Positions 16,801 to 22,565 of a DNA stretch of 34,952 nt are shown here, one piece after another. The position numbers and the translations under genes were made by a program. The first letter of the stretch is position 1, and each line of letters begins with the position of its first letter. The notes under the pieces are model-generated. The model made no database searches. It was not told the DNA's origin and saw nothing but the letters and a program-made list of their open reading frames with translations. Source of the DNA: Flavobacteriaceae bacterium (GTDB lineage Bacteria; Bacteroidota; Bacteroidia; Flavobacteriales; Flavobacteriaceae); assembly GCA_947379965.1 (NCBI GenBank), contig CANCPC010000019.1, positions 1 to 34,952 of the forward strand, read 5' to 3'.

Positions 16801-17221
16801 CTGGATTCGATGTTCGCACTTCACGACTCCAATCAAAAGAAAACCCAATTTTATCCAGTTGTTTTCTATAACCGGCAATTTTATTTCCGTCTTTATCCGA
16901 ACCACCGTCAATATTTACCGAGGTGGTTTCTTCAGGACGTTGACCGGTTTGTATGGCATATTGTTCGGCAGGCAAACCAAAACTGTCATAACCCATTGGA
17001 TGCAAAACATTAAAACCTTGATGTCTTTTATATCTCGAATACACATCGGAAGCGATGTAACCCAGCGGATGCCCAACGTGTAAACCCGCTCCTGAAGGAT
17101 AAGGAAACATGTCTAAAACATAATATTTTGGTTTTTCGGAATTATTTTGAGATGCAAAAGTTTGATTTTCGGCCCAATAGTTACGCCATTTAGATTCTAT
17201 TTCGTTCGGATTGTATTTCAT
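13868..17221 (-). CDS. leuS: Leucyl-tRNA synthetase carrying an in-frame DUF559 nuclease-like insertion
   Basis: Class I synthetase of 1117 residues that charges tRNA-Leu. HIGH appears as H48-V-G-H51 and KMSKS is at 884-888. The CP1 editing domain keeps its key parts: the threonine-rich V-F-T-T-R-P-D-T at 467-474 and the GTGAVMAVPCGDERD segment carrying the editing aspartate. The protein is long because about 160 extra residues (304-463) lie between GKSVGAIVRFDI and FIEVFTTRPDT at the entrance to CP1. They encode a DUF559 domain with invariant-looking Asp378, Glu389 and Asp391 (YIVDFVC ... IVEVDGEYH), flanked by Pro/Gly/Ser-rich segments translated from terminal repeats. Without it the enzyme would be about 957 residues and the join would read RFDIFIEVF. 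No frameshift or stop is seen and the frame is fully open, so the enzyme is probably active. It is presumably the only leuS, which could not be checked here. Confidence 0.95.
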   Translation of the reverse strand: MKYNPNEIESKWRNYWAENQTFASQNNSEKPKYYVLDMFPYPSGAGLHVGHPLGYIASDVYSRYKRHQGFNVLHPMGYDSFGLPAEQYAIQTGQRPEETTSVNIDGGSDKDGNKIAGYRKQLDKIGFSFDWSREVRTSNPDYYKHTQWIFIQLFNSWYNKNSDKAEDISTLIAVFENEGNANINAVCDDNILVFSSSEWKVLSTEDQQKVLLQYRLTYLAETEVNWCPGLGTVLANDEIVNGVSERGGFPVIRKKMTQWSMRISAYAERLLQGLETIDWSESLKESQRNWIGKSVGAIVRFDILPPTPSEGGGAETKIKSDPKYLSGDPFLAKDLLLHAKEMRKEPTLSEALLWDNLRREKLDVRFRRQYLIGKYIVDFVCLEKRLIVEVDGEYHNTEEQIELDDERTLELEQKYNFKVIRFSNDEVNEQTSGVLNKIQNELIVRESFPVSAPSPSGRVGEGIFIEVFTTRPDTIFGVTFMTLAPEHPLVQEITTSENIDKVNEYIFASSKRSERERMADVKTISGVFTGAYAEHPFTKEPIPVWIGDYVLAGYGTGAVMAVPCGDERDYAFANFFKGQNGMQEIKNIFANVDISVAAYGSKDNVVIANSDFLNGLNYKEATKKVIAELELLNQGKGKINYRLRDAVFSRQRYWGEPFPVFYVNGLPQMIDAKHLPIVLPEVEKYLPTEDGQPPLGNALVWAWDTKTNQVVNTNLVDNETIFPLELNTMPGWAGSSWYWMRYMDAHNDGEFASKDALKYWESVDLYIGGSEHATGHLLYSRFWNKFLKDKGFAPTEEPFKKLINQGMILGMSAFVYRLEGTNTYVSKNKMEGQKVQPIHVDVSMINTSDELDIEAFKNWREDYADAVFIAEENGKYIVGREIEKMSKSKYNVVTPDDICNEYGADTLRLYEMFLGPLEQAKPWNTAGISGVFGFLKKLWRLYFDDNGLIVTNNEPSKDSLKSLHKTIKKVAEDIEGFSFNTSVSQFMICVNELSTQNCHERTILEPLTVLISSYAPHIAEELWLQLKDLKIEELKDYKGISQEPFPVLDEKHLVESSKEYPVSFNGKMRFTIELSLDLSKEQIEEIIMKDERTLKQLDGKTPNKIIIVPGKVINLVG
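15836..15875 (+). repeat. Terminal inverted repeat, leuS-3' side of the DUF559 element
   Basis: About 40 bp of C-rich then G-rich sequence. Its inner 21 bases (15855-15875, GAAGGAGAGGGAGCCGAAAC plus T) match the complement of the other end at 20 of 21 positions; the outer half matches with gaps. In the leuS frame it is translated as PVSAPSPSGRVGEG. Confidence 0.8.
16274..16312 (-). repeat. Terminal inverted repeat, leuS-5' side of the DUF559 element
   Basis: About 39 bp, the inverted partner of 15836-15875. It contains its own hairpin, an 8-bp stem CCCCCTCC/GGAGGGGG with a TTC loop (16284-16302). In the leuS frame it is translated as LPPTPSEGGGAET. Confidence 0.8.
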
Positions 17222-17322
17222 TCTTTGATTCGCTGCGAAGGCACTAAGACACTAATTTATAATTTATTTTATTTTACATTGTATTAAACTGCTATCAACT
17301 TAGTAAGTTATTGCCATTGCGG

Positions 17323-17356
17323 CAAAAATAGATCCAAAAACACCTCGTCTCTCAAA
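17323..17356 (-). promoter_or_regulatory. Candidate leuS promoter
   Basis: On the minus strand TATTTTTG (17330-17323) is a perfect -7 box with TTTG (17356-17353) 22 bases upstream, implying a leader of about 95 bases. A second perfect box, TAAATTTG (17380-17373), lies 43 bases further out. The leader contains the short palindrome TTCGCTGCGAA near 17229-17239. Confidence 0.4.
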
Positions 17357-17442
17357 TAGCAATTTTATGTGGCAAATTTACATTTATTGTACGAAAGTTA
17401 AAAGTTTGAGCGTTATTAACTTTAAATAAAGAAATTCTTTGT

Positions 17443-17450
17443 TATTTTTG
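17443..17450 (+). promoter_or_regulatory. -7 promoter box of ftsX
   Basis: TATTTTTG is a perfect match, 20 bases before the ftsX ATG at 17471. Confidence 0.5.
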
Positions 17451-17470
17451 ACGCATAATTATAATAAACT

Positions 17471-18346
17471 ATGGCTTCTTCATTTGATAAATTTCAAAAA
17501 CGCAGATTAATTTCTTCCTATTTCTCAGTAGTACTAAGTGTATTCTTGGTTTTATTTCTTTTGGGAATTTTAGGATTTTTTATCATAAACTCTAAAAAAC
17601 TAGCTGACGATTTCAAGGAAAAAATTACCATGACAGTATTTTTCAAAAATGAAGCTAATGATAGTATATTGAAAGCTTTTAAAGTGGAATTAAAAACTGC
17701 CCCTTTTGCGAAATCATCTCTATATGTTTCTAAGGAAGCCGCTGCAAAACAACATACCGATATAATTGGCGAAGATTTCATGACTTTTTTAGGTACAAAT
17801 CCTTTACAAAATTCTTACGATATTAACCTCAAAGCCGATTATGTCGAAAAAGATAGTATTGTTAAAATCGAAAGCAGTTTACGAAAAAACGCTATGATTT
17901 CGGATATTGTTTATGATAAACAATTGGTAAATTTAGTAAACGACAACATCAAAAAAGTAAGCATGTGGATCTTAATAATCAGCGGATTATTAACGGTAAT
18001 AGCTGTTTTATTAATCAACAGTTCCTTGCGTTTATCGATTTATTCGAATCGATTTATTATTAAAACCATGCAAATGGTTGGTGCCACAAAAGCATTTATC
18101 AGAAAGCCATTTGTTATTCGAAGTGTGAAATTAGGAATGATTGGAGCTGGTTTAGCTATTCTTGCCTTGATTGGAGTATTGGCTTATCTTCAAATTAATT
18201 TTCCAGATTTAGGTATTCTTGATGACAAATTTCTTATTGCGTTAGTCTTGTTTATAGTTTTTGCAATTGGCATTTTAATCACTTGGATAAGCACTTATTT
18301 TGCGACTCAACGTTTCTTGAATTTGAGAACGGATGATCTATATTAA
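17471..18346 (+). CDS. ftsX: Cell-division protein FtsX
   Basis: 291-residue inner-membrane permease-like subunit of the FtsEX complex, which couples septal ring assembly to activation of peptidoglycan hydrolases. Topology matches the family: a cytoplasmic N-terminus, one helix (about 19-41), a large external domain (42-165) and three C-terminal helices (about 166-188, 212-236, 258-280). The conserved ALLINSSLRLSIYSNR-like stretch and MQMVGATKAFIRKPF are present. FtsE is not adjacent, which is common in Bacteroidota. It heads a run of envelope and RNA genes (DUF3098, uppP, truB) on the same strand. Confidence 0.93.
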   Translation: MASSFDKFQKRRLISSYFSVVLSVFLVLFLLGILGFFIINSKKLADDFKEKITMTVFFKNEANDSILKAFKVELKTAPFAKSSLYVSKEAAAKQHTDIIGEDFMTFLGTNPLQNSYDINLKADYVEKDSIVKIESSLRKNAMISDIVYDKQLVNLVNDNIKKVSMWILIISGLLTVIAVLLINSSLRLSIYSNRFIIKTMQMVGATKAFIRKPFVIRSVKLGMIGAGLAILALIGVLAYLQINFPDLGILDDKFLIALVLFIVFAIGILITWISTYFATQRFLNLRTDDLY

Positions 18347-18376
18347 TGTAAGATTGAAGATTTTAGATTTAAAAAA

Positions 18377-18628
18377 ATGAAAATGAAAAAAAAAGAGCAA
18401 AAACACGAATTTCTTTTTGAAAAAATAAACTATAAAATTCTATTAATCGGGATTGGCGTAATTGCTTTGGGATTTATTCTAATGTCAGGCGGCGGAAGTG
18501 AAGATCCGAAAGTATATAGTGACGCTATTTTTAATTTCAGAAGAATCAGATTAGCTCCAACTACGGTTTTAATTGGTTTTGTAATTACTATTTATGCTAT
18601 TCTTAAAAACCCTAAAAAAAACCAGTAG
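18377..18628 (+). CDS. DUF3098-family small membrane protein
   Basis: 83 residues: a charged Lys-rich N-terminus with FLFEKINYKILLIGIGVIA, two hydrophobic helices (about 25-41 and 62-77), and a central GGGSEDPKVYSDAIFNFRRI. This matches the DUF3098 family, found next to ftsX in Bacteroidota, of unknown function. The start at 18377 has an alternative ATG two codons later. It lies 30 bases after ftsX and is probably co-transcribed. A role in division or the envelope is suggested only by position. Confidence 0.8.
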   Translation: MKMKKKEQKHEFLFEKINYKILLIGIGVIALGFILMSGGGSEDPKVYSDAIFNFRRIRLAPTTVLIGFVITIYAILKNPKKNQ

Positions 18629-18641
18629 ACAATTTGGACAA

Positions 18642-18732
18642 CTTAGACCTTTTAGAATGTTAGATTAAAAATCTAAGCATCTAAAGTCTAAAAAAATCTA
18701 CGCAGTCTAAAATCTAATCATATAAAAATCTA
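18642..18732. repeat. Intergenic AATCTAA/TTAGATT word cluster
   Basis: Repeated words TTAGATT, AATCTAA, TCTAAAATCTAA and GTCTAA fill the gap between the DUF3098 and uppP genes, including the small hairpin TTAGATTaaaAATCTAA near 18660. The same words fill 21861-21940 and appear at 18350-18370. Function unknown. Confidence 0.6.
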
Positions 18733-18734
18733 AA

Positions 18735-19532
18735 ATGAATACTTTCCAAGCTATTATTCTTGCCATTATCGAAGGGATTACGGAGTTTTTGCCTGTTTCT
18801 TCAACTGGACATATGATTATTGCCTCTTCATTTTTCGGAATTGAACATGATAATTTCACTAAACTTTTTACGATTGTTATCCAATTGGGTGCTATTCTTT
18901 CGGTAGTTATTTTATACTTTAAACGTTTTTTTCAAACCCTAGATTTTTACTTTAAACTTTTAGCGGCATTTATTCCCGCAGTAGTTTTTGGACTATTATT
19001 TAGCAAAAAAATTGATGCTTTATTAGAAAGTCCTTTGACAGTTGCAATTTCCCTTTTGATTGGTGGAATAATTTTGTTAAAAGTGGATAATTGGTTTACT
19101 AATGATGAAGAAATTCAAACAACAAACGAAATCAGTTATTTGCAAGCTTTCAAAATTGGATTATTTCAATGTTTAGCAATGGTTCCTGGAGTTTCTCGAA
19201 GTGGTGCAAGCATTGTTGGTGGAATGTCACAAAAATCATCTAGAACAACTGCTGCCGAATTTTCATTCTTTCTTGCAGTGCCAACAATGCTTGGCGCAAC
19301 TGCAAAAAAATGTTACGATTATTATAAAGACGGTTTTGTTTTGTCACACGACCAAATTAATTTCTTGATTATTGGAAATGCAATCGCTTTTATAGTCGCT
19401 CTTTTAGCTATTAAAAGTTTCATAGGATATTTGACTAAACACGGTTTCAAAATGTTTGGTTATTATCGAATTGTCGCAGGAATTGTTTTGTTGGCAATGC
19501 ACTTTTTCATTCATCCTTTGACAGTTATTTAA
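18735..19532 (+). CDS. uppP: Undecaprenyl-diphosphate phosphatase (UppP/BacA)
   Basis: 265-residue integral membrane enzyme that dephosphorylates undecaprenyl pyrophosphate to recycle the peptidoglycan lipid carrier and that confers bacitracin tolerance when overproduced. Both family signatures are intact: [14 protein letters not shown] at 13-26 and [15 protein letters not shown] near residue 154. About eight helices are present and the length is standard. The stop codon overlaps the truB start by one base (TAATG), indicating tight coupling. Confidence 0.95.
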   Translation: MNTFQAIILAIIEGITEFLPVSSTGHMIIASSFFGIEHDNFTKLFTIVIQLGAILSVVILYFKRFFQTLDFYFKLLAAFIPAVVFGLLFSKKIDALLESPLTVAISLLIGGIILLKVDNWFTNDEEIQTTNEISYLQAFKIGLFQCLAMVPGVSRSGASIVGGMSQKSSRTTAAEFSFFLAVPTMLGATAKKCYDYYKDGFVLSHDQINFLIIGNAIAFIVALLAIKSFIGYLTKHGFKMFGYYRIVAGIVLLAMHFFIHPLTVI

Positions 19533-20236
19533 TGACTTCAGAAGAGTATCAAAACGGACAAATCATTTTAATAGACAAGCCTTTGCATTGGACTTCCTTT
19601 CAGGCGGTCAATAAAATGAAATACGCTTTGATCAACAAAGCAGGACTTCCCAAGAAATTTAAGATTGGCCATGCTGGAACATTAGATCCGTTAGCATCAG
19701 GATTATTGCTGGTTTGCACTGGGAAATTCACCAAAAGAATTACGGAACTCCAAGGTCAAGCCAAAGAATATACTGGGACTTTCTATATTGGAGCGACAAC
19801 GCCATCCTACGATTTAGAAACCGAAATAAACGAAACTTTCGAAACATCGCATATTGATGAAGCCTTGATTCACGAAACGGTGAAACAATTTCTAGGCGAA
19901 ATCGACCAAAAACCACCTATTTTTTCGGCCATAAAAAAAGATGGCGTTCGATTGTATGAACATGCACGCGCAGGAGAAACAGTTGAAATCGCCTCTCGAA
20001 AAACTACCATTCACGAATTCGAAATTACACGAATAGCTCTTCCTGAAATCGATTTTAGGATCGTTTGCAGCAAAGGAACTTATATCCGTTCTTTGGCTTT
20101 CGATTTTGGAAAAGCCATGGATTCAGGGTCATATTTAATTGCTTTACGTAGAACAAAAATTGGCGAATATAACGTAAACAGCGCATTGGATGTAACTTTA
20201 TTTGAGGACTCATTAGATCAAAATTCAAAATTATAG
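19532..20236 (+). CDS. truB: tRNA pseudouridine-55 synthase TruB
   Basis: 234 residues. TruB converts U55 of the tRNA T-loop to pseudouridine. The catalytic motif is G46-H-A-G-T-L-D52-P-L-A-S-G, with Asp52 as nucleophile, followed by TKRITELQGQAKEYTG, QKPPIFSAIKKDGVRLYEHAR and CSKGTYIRSLAFDFG. It is the short form lacking a C-terminal PUA domain, common in Bacteroidota. The gene overlaps uppP by one base and ends 41 bases before the channel gene. Confidence 0.94.
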   Translation: MTSEEYQNGQIILIDKPLHWTSFQAVNKMKYALINKAGLPKKFKIGHAGTLDPLASGLLLVCTGKFTKRITELQGQAKEYTGTFYIGATTPSYDLETEINETFETSHIDEALIHETVKQFLGEIDQKPPIFSAIKKDGVRLYEHARAGETVEIASRKTTIHEFEITRIALPEIDFRIVCSKGTYIRSLAFDFGKAMDSGSYLIALRRTKIGEYNVNSALDVTLFEDSLDQNSKL

Positions 20237-20244
20237 ATAATTTT

Positions 20245-20252
20245 TATATTTG
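20245..20252 (+). promoter_or_regulatory. -7 promoter box of the channel gene
   Basis: TATATTTG is a perfect match, 25 bases before the ATG at 20278, so this gene may be transcribed independently of truB. Confidence 0.5.
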
Positions 20253-20277
20253 TAATTAACGTATAGATACATCAAAA

Positions 20278-20976
20278 ATGGAAATACATTTTAACACCTT
20301 AAAAAGAATAATTTATTTGTTTTTGTACAAAAACTGTTATGAAATTTTACTTCTAGCTTTTTTATTACATCTTTACGGAAGTGTCTTTTATAGAAACATA
20401 GACTTTTATGGATTTTATGTTCAAATAATAAACTTGCTATTTGTTTATTTTGCAGCTACAAATACTTTTTTTCATCGCAAAAATAGTATTTCTTTTCTGT
20501 TTAAACCGGTTATACTTATTACCCTAATTTGCAACTTTGGAATATTGTTTTTCGATGATATTAATACGCTGAAATACGTTAAAGAAGTTTCTTATTTGTT
20601 CTTTTTGCTAATCACCATTTATAATACCGGTTCATTTTTGATTAAACCACACCGTATTGACAAGGCTTTAATATCGGCTTCAATTGTGGGTTATTTATTA
20701 TTGATTGAAATTGCTGTTCAGCTATTCATCCTATTTTTTTTCATTGAAGGAAAATCAATATTGAGTCATATAGATACAAGAAGTATCACAAATACGTACA
20801 TTGACATTGTTTATTTTTGCACCGTAACAGCAACAAGCATAGGCTTTGGAGACATATTACCCCTAAACAATAGCGCAAAAATGATAACTTCATTATTGGG
20901 ACTTTCTGGTCAATTTTATCTCGTCATTATTATGAGTATCATGATAAGTAAATTCACTTCGAAAAGAGTGTCTTAA
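20278..20976 (+). CDS. Potassium-channel-like membrane protein (six-helix, one pore loop)
   Basis: 232 residues. Helices lie near 20-37, 43-65, 72-92, 102-122 and 129-156. A pore segment follows, with selectivity-filter-like T184-A-T-S-I-G-F-G-D192, and a last helix at about 202-224. The filter resembles the TVGYGD/TxGFGD signature of K+ channels (Ion_trans_2 group). The fourth helix lacks the regular Arg/Lys ladder of voltage sensors, so gating by voltage is unlikely. There is no RCK or cyclic-nucleotide domain, since the protein ends just after the last helix. I regard it as a probable minimal ion channel; ion selectivity is inferred from the filter only. Confidence 0.75.
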   Translation: MEIHFNTLKRIIYLFLYKNCYEILLLAFLLHLYGSVFYRNIDFYGFYVQIINLLFVYFAATNTFFHRKNSISFLFKPVILITLICNFGILFFDDINTLKYVKEVSYLFFLLITIYNTGSFLIKPHRIDKALISASIVGYLLLIEIAVQLFILFFFIEGKSILSHIDTRSITNTYIDIVYFCTVTATSIGFGDILPLNNSAKMITSLLGLSGQFYLVIIMSIMISKFTSKRVS

Positions 20977-21021
20977 TTTATTTATTTTTAAATCGCTGTT
21001 TCATGAAAAATAGAATATCCC

Positions 21022-21029
21022 TATATTTG
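21022..21029 (+). promoter_or_regulatory. -7 promoter box of pyrH
   Basis: TATATTTG is a perfect match and implies a start near 21036 and a leader of about 117 bases that contains the tandem duplication. Confidence 0.6.
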
Positions 21030-21055
21030 CAAAAAATAATTCAATTAAATCATGA

Positions 21056-21155
21056 ACTTGAGCACGCGAAAGCATGACTCCAAATTTTAAATAAAAACTA
21101 GAATGACTTGAGCACGCGAAAGCATGACTCCAAATTTTAAATAAAAACTAGAATG
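21056..21155 (+). repeat. Perfect 50-bp tandem duplication in the pyrH leader
   Basis: Two identical 50-bp units (21056-21105 and 21106-21155). Each contains a possible GAAA-tetraloop hairpin (GAGCACGC-GAAA-GCATGACTC, with one mismatch and one bulge) and ends in AAACTAGAATG, so the pyrH start codon and its upstream context are duplicated. The first copy's ATG (21103) is followed at once by ACT TGA, a two-codon frame. Confidence 0.95.
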
Positions 21156-21860
21156 AAATACAAAAGAATTCTTCTAAAATTAAGTGGTGAGGCGCTTATG
21201 GGCGAAAGACAATATGGTATTGATCCCGCAAGATTAGCCGAATATGCTGATGAAATCAAGAAAGTTCATGACAAAGGAGTAGAAATTGCCATTGTGATAG
21301 GTGGTGGAAACATTTTTAGAGGTGTTGCGGGCGCAAGTGCAGGAATGGATCGTGTTCAAGGAGATTATATGGGGATGCTCGCAACAGTTATAAACGGAAT
21401 GGCTTTGCAAGGTGTTTTAGAAGACAAAGGAATGAAAACAAGATTGCAAACAGCTCTGAAAATGGAAGCTATTGCAGAACCGTATATAAAAAGAAGAGCT
21501 GATAGTCATCTTGAAAAAGGAAGAATCGTAATTTTTGGAGCTGGAACAGGAAATCCTTATTTTACAACCGATACAGCAGCAGTTTTGCGTGGCGTAGAAA
21601 TTCATGCTGACGTAATCCTAAAAGGGACAAGAGTTGATGGTGTTTATACTGCCGATCCAGAAAAAGATGCTACAGCAACAAAATTCAATTATATATCCTT
21701 TGAAGATGTATTGAAAAAAGGTTTGAATGTTATGGACACCACCGCATTTACATTAAGCCAGGAAAATAAATTACCCATCGTGATTTTTGACATGAACAAA
21801 GAAGGTAATTTATTGAAAATTTGCCAAGGCGAAAACGTAGGAACAGAAGTAAATATATAA
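21153..21860 (+). CDS. pyrH: UMP kinase (uridylate kinase)
   Basis: 235-residue amino-acid-kinase-fold enzyme that phosphorylates UMP to UDP. Motifs are [16 protein letters not shown] at the N-terminus, [47 protein letters not shown] and [16 protein letters not shown], all standard. The start is fixed by the conserved [13 protein letters not shown]. The leader carries a 50-bp tandem duplication that includes the start codon, which is unusual. It is followed 80 bases later by frr, the usual bacterial pairing, but rpsB-tsf are not adjacent upstream. Confidence 0.96.
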   Translation: MKYKRILLKLSGEALMGERQYGIDPARLAEYADEIKKVHDKGVEIAIVIGGGNIFRGVAGASAGMDRVQGDYMGMLATVINGMALQGVLEDKGMKTRLQTALKMEAIAEPYIKRRADSHLEKGRIVIFGAGTGNPYFTTDTAAVLRGVEIHADVILKGTRVDGVYTADPEKDATATKFNYISFEDVLKKGLNVMDTTAFTLSQENKLPIVIFDMNKEGNLLKICQGENVGTEVNI

Positions 21861-21940
21861 TAGAAACTTAGACTTCTTAGATCATTAGATAAAATCTAGT
21901 TTGAAAATCTAAGTAGTCTGAAAATCTAAAATTCTAAAAA
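21861..21940. repeat. Intergenic AATCTAA-type repeats between pyrH and frr
   Basis: The words CTTAGA, TTAGAT, AATCTAAG and AATCTAAAATTCTAA recur, allowing pairing of CTTAGAT near 21876 with ATCTAAG near 21908. It is the same family as 18642-18732. Function unknown. Confidence 0.55.
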
Positions 21941-22504
21941 ATGAACGAAGAAATTGAATTTATTTTAGATAGTACCCAAGAATCTATGGCGGGTTCTATT
22001 GCGCATTTAGAAAAAGAATTTCTAAATATTCGTGCAGGAAAAGCAAATCCAGCGATGTTAGGAAGTGTTTTTGTTGATTATTATGGTGCAGCAACACCTC
22101 TTTCTCAAGTGTCAAATATCAATGTTCCAGATGCAAGAACAATAACCTTGCAACCTTTTGAAAAGAAAATGTTGCAAGCGATTGAAAAAGCAATTTTGAT
22201 TGCAAATATTGGTTTTAACCCAATGAACAATGGTGACATTATCATAATCAGTGTTCCACCATTGACAGAAGAACGAAGACGTGAACTTGCTAAACAAGCT
22301 AAAACGGAATCTGAAGATGCAAAAATAGGAATAAGAAACGCGCGCAAAGATGCCAATACCGAGATAAAAAAACTAGAAAAAGAAGGAACTTCGGAAGATG
22401 TTTGTAAAAAAGCCGAAGAAGAAGTACAAATCTTAACCAATAATTTTATCAAGAAAATCGACGAACTTCTTGTTCACAAAGAAGCAGAAATAATGAAAGT
22501 ATAA
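21941..22504 (+). CDS. frr: Ribosome recycling factor
   Basis: 187 residues; RRF works with EF-G to split the post-termination ribosome. The sequence has the two-domain RRF pattern: a long helix with HLEKEFLNIRAGKANPAML, the beta domain with DYYGAATPLSQVSNI and LQPFEKKMLQAIEKAI, then the returning helices PPLTEERRRELAKQAK and ARKDANTEIKKLEKEG. Length is normal. It is last in the transcription unit, with a strong terminator after the stop codon. Confidence 0.96.
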   Translation: MNEEIEFILDSTQESMAGSIAHLEKEFLNIRAGKANPAMLGSVFVDYYGAATPLSQVSNINVPDARTITLQPFEKKMLQAIEKAILIANIGFNPMNNGDIIIISVPPLTEERRRELAKQAKTESEDAKIGIRNARKDANTEIKKLEKEGTSEDVCKKAEEEVQILTNNFIKKIDELLVHKEAEIMKV

Positions 22505-22527
22505 ATTTCAGCATATAAAATAGTACC

Positions 22528-22562
22528 AAATCCGTCTCGATTTTATCTAGACGGATTTTTTT
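22528..22562. terminator. Intrinsic terminator after frr
   Basis: A 10-bp perfect stem AAATCCGTCT (22528-22537) with its complement (22549-22558), an 11-base loop and a T7 tail. It also lies 3' of the convergent antiporter gene. Confidence 0.88.
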
Positions 22563-22565
22563 ATA

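Noticed and set aside
16708..17083. Several overlapping frames in the 5' part of leuS on both strands
   Set aside because: They are shadows of the leuS reading frame; the leuS frame has clear LeuRS motifs through the whole interval.
13868..17221. leuS as a pseudogene or assembly chimera because of its unusual length
   Set aside because: The frame is intact, all catalytic and editing motifs are present, the insert length is a multiple of three and it has organised ends. A chimeric assembly would not be expected to keep frame at both joins.
17229..17265. RNA gene or riboswitch (T-box) in the leuS leader
   Set aside because: Only the very short palindrome TTCGCTGCGAA is visible; no T-box core, specifier loop or antiterminator could be recognised, and T-boxes are not expected in this phylum.
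21056..21155. CRISPR-like repeat upstream of pyrH
   Set aside because: Only two directly abutting 50-bp copies with no spacer between them, and no cas genes: it is a tandem duplication.
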